From: Heliocybe sulcata
Taxonomy: Eukaryota > Basidiomycota > Agaricomycetes > Gloeophyllales > Gloeophyllaceae
Assembly (NCBI GenBank): GCA_004369045.1
Contig: ML213503.1
Span: forward strand, 2,017,121-2,081,120
DNA: 64,000 nt
Direction: 5' to 3'
Shown piece by piece: positions 23,829 through 34,352 of the stretch. Within the stretch, counting starts at the first letter, position 1. Each line of letters starts with the position of its first letter. The notes under the pieces were generated by a model, which saw only the letters and a program-made list of their open reading frames with translations, did not search any database and was not told the origin of the DNA. The position numbers and the translations under genes were made by a program.

Positions 23829-24392
23829 AATATTCATTTGGAAACTGATTAGAATTGTGTAATGTACTCAGATAAAATAAGCTCTCCCTGAAGTAGGTGG
23901 GAAACCCACATACAAGCCATATTAACCTTACGATGTCATCGCATCGCGTGAACGCGATGGGCTTCCCCTTGATCATATAGGAGCTTTGACGCGCACGCAA
24001 GCCTAGGCACTATCGATCTAGATATTCCGCGTACTAGTATTCTGCAGTCCGGACATGCTCACACCTTCAGTTGCGTCCGACACCCAAGCTCGCGTCCAGA
24101 AGCAATATATTATATAGCCTGAGTGTTTTCGAATACTATCATTGATAATGTATCAAGGGTTTTGAAAATTAATCGAAAGAGTAATTACGGACATGGCTGT
24201 GTTACTGTTCAATTGTAACAAAGGACTCATATAAATGATAATCCAGCCAGGTATATCTGGTGTTCGATTTTGCTGGAGCGACTGCCTTTATGTGCGCCAC
24301 CCGATCGGATCGCGTACACAGCCACCTAAGCCGCATGTTCCGTAAAGTCGTTCGGACTCGCTTTCTCAAACGCCGTTGGCTGTAGTCTCGGT

Positions 24393-24773
24393 ATGGACGC
24401 GCTCTCCCATCGTGAGGAGGAGGTTTTGTTGAAAGCTGCCAAAACTCGAGCACTGAAAGAATGCGATCCTGTAGTCAAAGGTTCGTTCTACAATATTGTG
24501 CGTCGGTCGCGAGCGTCCCCATTAACGGAGGAGGATTCTTCATGACGTTAGCGTTTGCTGACTGTGCCACTGGTCGAACCGTCTCTGTCGCTTGGGCGTG
24601 CAGGGACAAGTTCTCGGAAGTCCAGTCATGTATGGTACAATTGTGAGTGTCGGCCATTTCCGTTACATTGAATTGTTCTGCTGAACAGAATACACACCAC
24701 CAGTACTGGCCCCGAAGCCATGTCCGTCATTCGGAAGGAATATCTCCATCTCAGAAGTCACCAGCAGCCCTAA
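24393..24773 (+). CDS. CMC1: Mitochondrial twin CX9C protein Cmc1
   Basis: Three exons (24393-24480, 24552-24642, 24704-24773) total 249 bases and encode 82 residues in perfect phase. The protein begins MDALSHREEEVLLKAAKTRA. The first twin-cysteine helix is CDPVVKAFADC (nine residues between the cysteines), assembled across intron 1; the second is CRDKFSEVQSC, again nine between. ATGRTVSVAWA links them, and the C-terminal part is GPEAMSVIRKEYLHLRSHQQP. Cmc1 is an intermembrane-space protein imported by the Mia40 disulfide relay and needed for cytochrome c oxidase assembly, where it helps copper delivery and stabilises Cox1. It lies tail to tail with lipoyl synthase. Confidence 0.88.
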
Positions 24774-25144
24774 CGATACTCGCGATAACCTCCATGGTGG
24801 GACAAGGTTCAAACCTTCAACCCGTCTATCGCAAGAGTTCGGTGTTACAACCGGGGTGAACGCCTGCCGTCAAGACATTTTCTTTCCTCGTCCACGACAA
24901 CATCGTGCCAGCCTCCAAGGAGGATCCCTCGATCCAGGAGATGATCCACACGCATCGCATGTCACAGTGCGTGTCGCATTAACGGACTACGCGGGCAATG
25001 TTGAATTCCCCGAAGCCTCCATGTATTAATAGTGAGCGGAGGTAGATAGTAGACAAGAAAATTCCTAGCGCGCATGATACATAACACTGCAACAGCACTC
25101 TTGGAAATGAACCTGGCCTAGCAAGGTAGCGATGATCTCGCGCC
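24774..25144. other. Intergenic, tail to tail
   Basis: The shared 3' region of CMC1 and lipoyl synthase. A short plus-strand frame near 24880-24990 looks protein-like for about 35 codons but has no start context or family match, so nothing is called. Confidence 0.4.
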
Positions 25145-26562
25145 CTATGAACTGCTCGGAGCCTCCGCCGTCAATAAGTTCAGAGCAGCAACTTGGGCCA
25201 CCTTCTTCTCGGAAGCCTTTCCTCTGAGTACGTTCTCGATAAAGTACTCTCCGGCCTAAGGAAAACATAAGGAGGGGACGGAAAATGGCGCAATGATGGG
25301 GCTAACCTTATAACTACTCCTCACTAACGGTCCGCTGGCGACATACAGGAAGCCCATGTCGTCAGCAATCTGCTTCCACCTGTCGAACTCTGAGGGTTCT
25401 ACGTAGCGGTCGACTTTCATATGGCGCTTCGTCGGACGCATGTATTGTCCAAAGGTAACGACGTCCACATTGACGTTCCGTAGCTCTGTACAATCGAGAG
25501 ATTAGCACTTCATCAGGGGAGTGTATGCACGCATACCTCGGAGAGCATCCATCATTTGCTCCTCAGTCTCACCCACTCCGAGCATGATACTTGTCTTTGT
25601 CACCCTCACACCTTCCTTCTTCGCCTGCTCGAGGACTTTCAGACTCTGACGGAAAGTAGCACGCCGGTCACGGACGAAAGGTGTCATCGCCTCCGTTGTC
25701 TCGACGTTATGGGCATAGACGTCAAGACCAGACTTCGCTACCAGCGAGACGTGAGACAGATCCCCAGCGAAGTCTCCAGTAAGTGCTTCGACGAGAATTT
25801 GCGGGGCCTTCTGCTTGATTTTGCGTATCGTCTCCGCGAAATGGTGAGCGCCGCCATCCGCCAAATCTATGCCAGGTCATTGCTGTCCTATAATGCTATA
25901 GTTCGTATATTTGCGACTCACCATCACGGTCCACGCTCGTGAGCACAATGTAACCTAGACCCCACCGGCTGATTGCCTCAGCCGTGTGCTCCGGCTCATG
26001 TGGGTCAAGCGGTGGTGGTGCCCGAGAAGTCTTCACTGAACAGAATCTACAGCCCCGAGTACATGTATCCCCCATCAACTGGAAAGAGCGCGTCGATCAA
26101 GAGGACCCTCATCGTATGACTGAAACGCTGACCATGATTGTGGCGGTTGCCGCTCTCTTGTTCTCCTCGTGACTCGCACCAGAACTCCCTCCCCAGCAAT
26201 CCCCAATATTCGGACATCGTGCTTCCTCGCATACGGTATGTAGCTTGAGGCCTCGTAGGTCGCTCTTGATCTTGCTATATGATGCTCCGGTAGGGATGGT
26301 GGTCTTGAGATGTGCTGGTAGTCTCGGACTGGACGGTATAGCGGACTTAGCATGAGACAATATCGGAGCCAGAGTCATAAACTTACGTCTTTGCAGTCCC
26401 TAAAATCACCCGCTCCTGCACATCTCCAGCAATGAATTCATCCAAGGAAGGTCCTTCAGCTAATTGCTGACTAAAGGTCGAGGAGGATGGCAAGGTCGCC
26501 AGCGAGCGGACACAGTGTGCAGCATTGAAAGCTGCCCTTGACGATTGCCGAAGAATGCTCAT
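25145..26562 (-). CDS. LIP5: Lipoyl synthase, mitochondrial
   Basis: A radical SAM enzyme that inserts two sulfurs into protein-bound octanoyl groups to make lipoyl cofactors on pyruvate and 2-oxoglutarate dehydrogenases and the glycine cleavage H protein. The N terminus [20 protein letters not shown] is Arg/Ser/Ala-rich, as in a mitochondrial presequence. The auxiliary cluster motif is [13 protein letters not shown], the radical SAM motif is [10 protein letters not shown], and the C-terminal RSSY motif is present in [32 protein letters not shown] and [15 protein letters not shown] are typical of the family. An Asn/Leu/Ala-rich tail ends at 25145. Introns separate the exons cleanly. It is divergent from the eS28 gene. 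Confidence 0.95.
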
Positions 26563-27282
26563 GCTGAGATAGCTGGAGTAAGACTGAGGAGGGAGACAGG
26601 TACCAGTCAAAACGCTGTCAAGCACAGGAGAGACTCGGCAAAGTGATTCGAATGTCGGGGAGCCGCAGTGGCTGTGCAAATAGCCTAAATAAGGTTACTT
26701 CTTGCCTGGATATAATTGATGCGGCGTCGAGTCTCTCGTCCCTTACAGCCATTCGCATGGGGAAAAAAGCCTTTAGCCTTCTGCTAGCTGAGGCCCCTAG
26801 TAGCTCCCGGTATGCTCGGGACTGCAGAAGACGACGATATTCTATCGGATGACTTTAACGTGCATCTTGGTCACGACTCGCTCCTCGTCTTCAAATGCCG
26901 ACATCCACAGGCAGCGCTGACATTCCATATTATAACCAAGCAAAGACGTTTGAGTAAACAATGCCAGAGCTGCTAATATGATGGCCGAAAGCTATGCGGC
27001 TTGACTCCGTTTACGATGTCTCGATATGCGTCGCCACTGAAGTGGTTTGTTGCATCTATTAGAGCTCTTTAGCTGCTTGATCTCAAGCACAAATCGAAAG
27101 AGAACAAGACGCTGTATTCAGTCGCTTTACCTTCTCGAGACGGACGATCCACTATTTCGACAAGCGGGCGATGCCGGTCGGAGTCCGAAGAGTCGTCAGC
27201 TTGAACCTTATTTTTCCTGACCGTATACACAAGCCAAAAGACACCACCTACCGACGTCCCGGTCCCCTGCACATCGCCAACA
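26563..27282. promoter_or_regulatory. Divergent promoter region, LIP5 and RPS28
   Basis: About 720 bases between two divergent starts. A minus-strand frame at 27069-27272 (67 codons) with a hydrophobic segment VGGVFWLVYTV lies over the presumed eS28 leader and was not called. No other gene is seen. Confidence 0.4.
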
Positions 27283-27674
27283 ATGGTGAGGCACCTTGTG
27301 AGACTGTTCTACATGGAGTGACGGCTAATCTGCCTTGCAGGACTCATCAAAAGCCCCCGTCAAGCTCGCCAAAGTCATCAAGGTTTGTTTGGATTGGACT
27401 CATCGTCTTGTGAAGATGGAATCTGACCAGGTCTGAATGATCTTTGTTGCTCTATAGGTCCTCGGCCGGACAGGTTCCCGTGGTGGTGTCACCCAAGTCC
27501 GCGTTGAATTCATGGACGACACGAGCCGGACGATTATCCGTAACGTAAAGGGCCCCGTGCGGGAGGAGGACATCTTGGCTCTCCTGGAGAGTGAGCGTGA
27601 GGCTCGGTACGTCGCATTTTGCTTCTCGTATATATGAAACTCATGTTATGGGTGATCACAGCCGTCTGCGTTAG
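27283..27674 (+). CDS. RPS28: 40S ribosomal protein eS28
   Basis: A cytosolic small-subunit ribosomal protein near the mRNA exit. Exons: ATG alone at 27283-27285, then 27341-27382, 27458-27606 and 27662-27674, giving 68 residues in phase. It reads [54 protein letters not shown] and [13 protein letters not shown], almost invariant among fungi. As in the eL22 gene, the first intron follows the start codon directly. Confidence 0.96.
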
Positions 27675-28291
27675 TTTGGTCTCATTGCTATTCCTCCCCG
27701 TCGTCTCTGCCGCTATCGCCTCTTTTGTATCTCTGATGTCGTCATACGATCATGCTATATGAGATCTATGCTCAGGGTCATGGCCCGACCTCCCTACGTT
27801 ATGGTTTACTAACACGGAGAGTGGCACTCCCGGTCTTGGACCTTGGGCAGCTACATTCCCCCAGTATCTCGGCGCTCGCCGTTATCCTCTCCCGAAACTG
27901 CTGCGAAAATATCAGTGTATTACCTCCGCACCCTCCATATATCTAAACGCCCTTGAATTTCATGACCCAGGGGTGTAATCGTACTGATCACTAGATATGG
28001 ACATGCAACGTGTCGATGTAACCGTGAACGAAATCAGCAACCTTCGAATTGCCTTCGCGCGATTACTAGTTTGTGATAAGTCCATGACGCCGGGGGTAGG
28101 CTTGCTGTTCTCTTTTGACTCATTCACTGTCGTCCGAGCTCAGGACTGCGGCGATGCGACTGCCGAATGCATACGGATGCGCGCACTTATATCGGGACGC
28201 TGGCATCATGAGCTAGCATAAGGACCTACATCAGCGGACACCCACCACGCAGCCCATCTCCGAGCGCCCTACTCCGAGCTCAGTGGTCGCC
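27675..28291. other. Intergenic between RPS28 and the GT8 gene
   Basis: The eS28 3' end and the promoter of the next gene. No RNA gene or small protein could be supported. Confidence 0.45.
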
Positions 28292-29396
28292 ATGTCCCCG
28301 AAGGCTGCGTATGTTACGCTTGTAACGAAGACGGAGTATCTACCGGGCGTGCTTGTCGTGGATCACTGTCTGAAGGCGGTTAGGGCGCGCTACCCGCTGG
28401 TAGTGATGGTCACCGACACCCTGCCGAAGGAGTCTAGAGACGTGCTTGCCAGGCGAGGGATCGCTATGCGGGAAGTCCGAAAGCTGCAACCCAAGGATGG
28501 TACACATAACCTGGCTGCGCATGATTCCAGGTTTGGCGATACCTGGACGAAGCTCCGGTGAGTGAGTTATCTTGGAGTTTGTCATAACAGAGTGCTTAGT
28601 ATACGATGTTACAGGGCCTTCGGTCTGGTTGAGTACGAGGTGCGCACACGTTCCTGAAGTGTTCCGGCCTGTCAGACGTGGTTGACTTGTGATGTGCAGC
28701 GTGTGGTCCTGATGGACTCGGACATGATCGTCAAGAGGAACATGGACGAGCTAATGGACTTAGACCTGCCAAAAGGCTCAATTGCTGCAGCCCATGCATG
28801 CGCTTGTAATCCTCGAAAACTCAAGCACTATCCTGCAGATTGGTAGGTTGTTATGCCCCGGTACCTTCGACCGAATATAACACCGCCGGCACAGGGTACC
28901 GGAGAACTGCGCATATACCCCCTTGAAGCACCCATCTGCCTTGACGAATCCGACTGCGATCACCCCTTCAAGCCCTCGGCCATACACCCTGCTGAACTCC
29001 GGCCTTGTAGTGCTGAATCCGTCCGCTGGCCTGATGCAGGCCATCACCAACTTCCTATTCACCTCTCCCCTAGTGCCTACCTTCTCCTTTCCGGACCAGG
29101 ACCTCCTCTCCGAATTCTTCAAGGAGAAGTGGCTGCCTCTCCCTTGGTGCTATAACGCACTGAAGACCCTGAGAATCATCCACAAGCCGCTGTGGCGCGA
29201 CGAGGAGATCCGATGTTTGCATTACATTCTGAATGATAAACCCTGGCATCGTGTAATTGGTGGAGAGGGTGCGGATCAGCAGTACGAGGAGATGCATAAG
29301 TGGTGGTGGGATTGTTACGCAGAGCTAGGGAAGGATATCCGGGAGAGAGACCCTGCCGGTTGGCAGCTGGTCGACGCGCAGGTCGCTCACGCGTGA
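28292..29396 (+). CDS. Glycosyltransferase family 8, glycogenin/galactinol synthase-like
   Basis: A GT8 retaining glycosyltransferase. The start MSPKAAYVTLVTKTEYLPGV is the usual first strand of the GT-A fold. VVMVTDTLPKESRDVL and HNLAAHDSRFGDTWTKLRAF follow. The metal-binding DxD motif is in RVVLMDSDMIVKRNMDEL, spliced across an intron after EYE. RPYTLLNSGLVVLNPS and PDQDLLSEFFKEKW are further family motifs; the C terminus is GWQLVDAQVAHA. No signal peptide or membrane segment is seen, so it is probably cytosolic. It is too short and lacks the C-terminal binding motif for a true glycogenin, and it resembles galactinol synthase-like fungal enzymes of unknown acceptor. Confidence 0.85.
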
Positions 29397-29611
29397 TGTC
29401 TCCAGACTAGAGGTTTCAGTCTCCGCTTTGTAAAGATATTTTACATCGTATCGTAGTACACTATAGATATACAATTGGGAAGGTAGCGTACCACACATAG
29501 ATCCGAATGCATTGCCGTACAATGACTTATGCTCGCCAGGCGACGTAGACTTCGTCCGTTCGGAACCTAAGCCCCAATCAGGTACACGCATCATAATGCA
29601 ATGAAGGAGGC

Positions 29612-31003
29612 CTACCGTTGCGTACATGTACTCTTCGGCATCGGCGTAGTATCGCCCATTCTATAGCTAAGCAGACCGGCCTGCGCGATCATGATGCCGT
29701 TGTCGATGCAAAATCTAGCGAGCACGCTGTTTAATGGACGTAAGTGGTGACAGTGCTGCTCGAACTTACCGCTCATCTGTGGCAAACACCCGCCCGCCGC
29801 GTTCCTCTGCCATGGTGCCCATCATTTGTTGAAGGCGCTCATTGCCTGATAACCATTAGACGAGCCAGGATGAGGGTTAGGGAAACAGTGCACTGACTTC
29901 CAACACCGCCGACGATCAAAACCTCCTTGCTGCCAATGTGCGCCATTGCGCGCTCGGTGATCTCCACCAGCATAGCAAATACCGTTTCTTGAAGCGAGAA
30001 GCAGAGGTCCGCTGGGGTGATGATATCCTCGTCGAGCGTGGGCTGCGCGTCAGCTCGGTAGCGTTTATCTTGTGTGTAGGCTTCTGCGGCAGTGAGGATA
30101 CCGGAGAGGGATACATCCATGCCTTTGGTTGTATAGGGCAGGGGCAGGAGGCGCTTTCCTCTAGTAACTTTTCATCAATCACGTTGACGTATGGACTCAG
30201 TGGATCGCACGTACTTCTTTGCTTCTTGCTCGATATTGTATCCCGGGAATGGATCATTACTTAGGTTGATCACTCGCGCAAACCGGTCGAGGCAGTTACC
30301 CACTGCAATATCTAGGGTTTCTCCGAAGATCCGGTACCGTTGCTTTGAGTAGGCGATCACTTGCGAGTTGCCACCCGAAACGTATAGGACGACAGGGTTC
30401 TGTGCACCGGTGACGACCCTGCCCATCTCGATGTCTGTATAAGATGGTCAATCGGATGCACGACCCAGATGGCAGTTTTCTGCTCACGGCCGACGCAGTG
30501 ATTAACCCCCACAAGCGGCTTGTCATACAACAGGGAGAGTGTGCGAGCCACCAGCGCTACGGAAACAAGCGGGGCACCCATCCCCGGACCTGATTTGACC
30601 TGGTCGTAAGGCCAGATGGTTCCGAAGTGGAACAGACCCACCCACCTTTCGTATAGCAGATGCAATCGACATCATGCATGGATATTCCCGCCTGCTTGAC
30701 TGCGTCTTCAATCACCTTCAGCGCCCAAGTCCTATGGTGCTGCGCGGTGTCCCTCGGAAGGAAACCCTCTCCGGGCGGGGTCATGTGGGTATGCCGAACG
30801 TTTGAGAGCACTGTAGATGACCCATCTACATCGTGTTTGATAACGCCAGCACCCAGTTTGTTGGCAGAACCTTCAAGACCCAGAGCATAGTAGGGTCGGT
30901 CTGACGAAGAACGATCTCATAGTTAGCAGAAGTAATAGGCGACGAAACCAGAATAAATACCTGGATTCTTCAGAGGCGAGATTTTGCGTAATCGGCCTGG
31001 CAT
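29612..31003 (-). CDS. KAE1: tRNA N6-threonylcarbamoyladenosine synthase subunit Kae1
   Basis: The catalytic subunit of the KEOPS complex, which transfers the threonylcarbamoyl group to A37 of ANN-decoding tRNAs. It starts [14 protein letters not shown], followed by the ASKHA-fold ATPase pieces [48 protein letters not shown], and GVNHCVGHIEMGR, whose two His bind the metal; this last motif is restored by splicing an intron inside [36 protein letters not shown] and [11 protein letters not shown] complete the core. It ends [12 protein letters not shown]. It has no presequence, fitting the cytosolic Kae1 rather than mitochondrial Qri7. Confidence 0.95.
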
Positions 31004-31348
31004 GTTTGTATGAATGAAAGAACTTGCTGTCCCGCCGGTTGAGAGCGTCTCGATCGTGCGCAGCGATGGAGATCTATGCGAGATGTAAAGTGGACATCTC
31101 TCATTCTACCGAAGTATTTGCGAGACACTGCTTCCGGACTCAGATCGCCTTTCTACTGGCAGCAGTAACAAGAGTGGTGCATTGACGCATAGATCTCATT
31201 ACAGTGCAGACAACGCAACGAGCAGCAATAACTAACGAGCCGTCTCATGTTCAACGCGGGCGGCCCAAAGATGTACGGAGAATTATGTCTATGTCCAGAT
31301 AACCTAAAGGAAACTTTTCAAGAGATACCTGCGGACGAGCCGATCCGT
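31004..31348. other. Intergenic between KAE1 and the E2 gene
   Basis: The KAE1 promoter and E2 3' end. Nothing further is seen. Confidence 0.45.
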
Positions 31349-32980
31349 TCAAAGCATAAAGGTCAGAGGGTTCTCCAAGTAACCCTTGAACGCAGACAAC
31401 CAGCGTGCGCCCACTGCTCCATCGACCGTCCGGTGGTCCGAGCTCAATGTCACCTTCATGACGTTGACGGTCTTGAAGCCCCGCTCCTCTTCAGGCGCGG
31501 GCACCAAGGTTGGCGTGGTCGAGCCAATCGCAAGAATACACGACTGAGGAGGGTTGATGATAGCGGTGAAATGGCTAATGTCGTACATCCCCAAATTCGA
31601 GACGGTGAAGGTGCCACCCTACGAAGAGTGGTCAGCACAATGTAGATTAGCAATATGAGAGCGCACGAACCTGGTACTCTTGGGGTTGCAGCTTGCCATC
31701 ACGAGCCTTCTTCGCGAGAGCCTTCGTCTCAGAAGAGATGGTCGCCAAACCCTTAGCACCAACGTTCTTGACAATTGGCGTAATCAGGCCAGTCGGTGTA
31801 GCAACAGCAACCGAGATATCAGCCTTGTTATATCTAGAGACAGTGCGTGAGTTGTAGTAGGTAGCAAAATGTAAGTCAATCTCACTGCCTGATAACCTCG
31901 CCTAACCATGCCGAGTTAGCTTCCGGGACGTCTGTGAGCGCACACGCAACAGCCTTCAGGATGAAGTCGTTTACGCTCAATTTTGCGGCTTTGTCCTTCT
32001 CGGACAAGGTCTTGTTGAAAACCTCACGCAGCTTCAGCACCTTGTCCATGTTGATATCGAGGGTCAAGTAGTAGTGGGGGAGCTCCTGCTTGGACTGCGT
32101 CAGACGCGTGCCGATGGTGCGGCGCATGTTGCTGATAGGAGTGTCGGTGTAGTCTGGCAGGGCAGCGTGGGGCTCGGGAGTGGAAGTGGTAGCACCAGCG
32201 CCGGCGCCAGCTGCAGAGGGCTGATACTTCTCGACATCCTCGCGGAGGATCCTACCGTTGGGACCAGTGCCCTTGACCTTGGACAGGGGAATACCGCGTT
32301 CAAGTGCGATCTTCTTTGCCAAAGGCGACGCAAATATCCGGTCACCAGTAGGGAGCTCGGCCTTTGTCTCTGCGGGTGCAGACTCCTTCGGAGGAGCGGG
32401 CTTGGACTCCTCCTTGGGCGGTGGTGGGGCAGCCTCCTCCTTCTTGGGCTCTGGCGAAGGAGCAGATGCAGCCTCCGAAGCCATTGCCTCCGCGCCCGAC
32501 AAGTCGTCGCCCTCCTCAGCGACAATGGCGATCGGAGTACCGACTTTGATGTTTTTGGCGCCATCCTGGGCCTGAGTGCCGAGTTAGATGTAATGCGGGG
32601 CAGTTAGAGAAGCAAAGCACTGACAATGATCTTGGCGACCAGACCATCATCCTGGGCCTCGACGTCTATCGTAGCCTTGTCGGTCTCCTACATGTGAAAG
32701 TCCGGCTTGAGCACAGGCTACGCGGAATAAATTTGACGCGTACGATCTCAAGAAGGACATCTCCCGCTGCAAACGACTCGCCCTCTTTCTTTTTCCAAGA
32801 CGCGATACCACCCTCTGTCATTGTCGGACTCATTGCCGGCATGGCGAACTTGGAGAGCGCATTTCTCCGGGCGGAGACGTGCATGCCTGGTATCGATTCA
32901 CTCAGTAAATATCGCGTCCAATAACCCGTTCAACACGTACGCCGCGACAGAATACGAGCGAGACTCATAGAGGAGGCCAT
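31349..32980 (-). CDS. LAT1: Pyruvate dehydrogenase E2, dihydrolipoamide acetyltransferase
   Basis: The core of the mitochondrial pyruvate dehydrogenase complex, which moves acetyl groups from lipoamide to CoA. Exon 1 starts [14 protein letters not shown] and joins to [13 protein letters not shown], a basic presequence. One lipoyl domain follows: [20 protein letters not shown] and [20 protein letters not shown], with the lipoylated Lys in ETDKA. An Ala/Pro/Lys/Glu-rich hinge leads to the E1/E3-binding domain ([20 protein letters not shown]) and the catalytic domain, with [16 protein letters not shown] holding the active-site His and Asp. It ends [12 protein letters not shown] single lipoyl domain is normal for fungal E2. 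It is divergent from CSL4 across only about 170 bases. Confidence 0.95.
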
Positions 32981-33152
32981 CGGAGAGGACAGAGCAGCGA
33001 GCGTGTGTGCGGCCAGCGAGCGAGCCAACTTTTACTAGGAAGGTGACACGAGTGTGTCCGAGATGACAAACAGGGGCAAATTTCCGCCCACGTCTCTCCG
33101 AGTAACCTCAACGGCCGTTCAGTTCCGCGTCCCACCTTCAAGACCGTCTCGG
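32981..33152. promoter_or_regulatory. Short divergent promoter, LAT1 and CSL4
   Basis: 172 bases separate the E2 start codon from the preferred CSL4 ATG, so the two genes must share promoter DNA. If CSL4 starts at the earlier in-frame ATG (33063), only 82 bases remain. Confidence 0.5.
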
Positions 33153-33886
33153 ATGTCCGCCGACACCGTCCTCCCAGGACAGCCCATTCCACTTCCAAGA
33201 GGGCCCCAGCTCTTGCTGGGCAACGGCGTCTACAACAGAGACGGCATAGTGCGCGCCAGCCTGCTCGGTGTCCCTCGCAATGAAGGATCTGTCCGTCTTT
33301 TCGTTCTCTCCGGCATGAAGGCATGAAATGATATCGGACTTGTTTGGGCTGTTTGCGTGTTATCTAGACTCTGACTATATCACGGATTACGCCCCGGGCA
33401 CCTGTGCCCAACTCGATAGTGCTGGGATCTGTTACTCGTCTGACGCCTATCCAAGCTATGGTCGCAATCACAGTCGTGGACGGGGTCCCTCTGCCTCTGG
33501 GCGAAGAGTTCACAGGAGTGATCCGTGCCCAGGATGTAAGGTCCACGGAGAAGGACAAGGTCAAAATTGGTGATTGCTTCAGAGGGGGTGATGTCGTAAA
33601 AGGTCTTGTGGTGCGTGATTCTTTCATGAAGCCTCGGCTTATGACTGAGCGTTCTGCAGATATCTCTTGGTGACGCTAGAAGTTATTATATCACGACAGC
33701 CCGCAATGATCTCGGGGTCATATTCGCTACGAGTGAAGCTGGTGCGTGTATCTACTCCTTCATACACGACACGCTGCCTCAACGTGTCTAGGAGCGACTA
33801 TGGAGCCTGTCTCCTGGCAGGAAATGCGATGTTCGAAGACGGGGAGGATTGAAAAGCGCAAGTGTGCGAAGCCCGAGGGACTGTAA
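33153..33886 (+). CDS. CSL4: RNA exosome cap subunit Csl4
   Basis: A cap subunit of the RNA exosome with an N-terminal domain, an S1 domain and a zinc-ribbon-like end. The start MSADTVLPGQPIPLPRGPQL is followed by GNGVYNRDGIVRASLLG, then TLTISRITPRAPVPNSIVLG, VTRLTPIQAMVAITVV, GVIRAQDVRSTEKDKVKIGD, SYYITTARNDLGVIFA and SWQEMRCSKTGRIEKRKCA, ending KPEGL. Cys residues in RCSKTG and KRKCA are what remains of the zinc ribbon. Introns are removed after NEGS, GLV and SEAG. An upstream in-frame ATG at 33063 would add 30 residues rich in Arg, Pro and Ser; the start at 33153 gives a normal Csl4 N terminus. Confidence 0.87.
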
Positions 33887-34352
33887 AGGCTAGTCTGTTA
33901 GCGATACGTACTTCTGATGCTTCAAAGTAAATCTAGACAGGTCGCATTTCAATTATAAGCTGGCTCGAAAAGTGTGCACAATGAGCTTTGATTAGAACCA
34001 TTGTGGTTCCAGCATATAAGCAGCGGTACTAGTGCTGCGGCTCGACAGAGACCAACAGAGGCCAAACAACCGCGCCACCGCCGCGTGCTGACCTCCATAC
34101 GTCGAATCGCCGGGCTTCTGCTGCAAGTTCAACACTCCCAGCTTCGGGGGGTGGTCTCTCTCGTATTTAGGCTCTGGTTTCGGTGTCTTATACCCCTCTG
34201 GTTTGACACTGGATAATGACCGCTGTTCTCTCCGCTGGTGATCCTCTGAGGCGGGATAGGATCATGGGTCACGATGATAATCAGATCAAGTATGCTACCG
34301 TTGCATGGACGTGTATCCTGGACATTGACAGACAGACTCCAGTTTCTCCTCT
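33887..34352. other. Intergenic between CSL4 and the NudE-like gene
   Basis: Presumed promoter and leader of the coiled-coil gene that follows. Short frames here show no family motif. Confidence 0.45.

Larger units (their letters stand above)
22870..24392. other. Repeat-rich intergenic region with assembly gap
   Basis: No gene could be supported. The left half carries several perfect hairpins and a repeated 11-mer just before the N run, and the right flank carries another hairpin. A minus-strand frame from 24000 enters the gap from the right (about 57 codons, MRARQSSYMIKGKPIAFTR at its start) without known motifs. The mix suggests a repeat element that could not be assembled. Confidence 0.4.

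Noticed and set aside
23838-24000. Minus-strand frame running into the N gap
   Set aside because: Its length is inflated by the Ns; the 57 readable codons carry no known motif.
24880-24990. Protein-like plus-strand stretch after CMC1
   Set aside because: About 35 codons only, with no start codon context and no family match.
27069-27272. Minus-strand 67-codon frame with a hydrophobic segment
   Set aside because: It sits in the presumed leader and promoter of eS28, has no family match, and its length is expected by chance.
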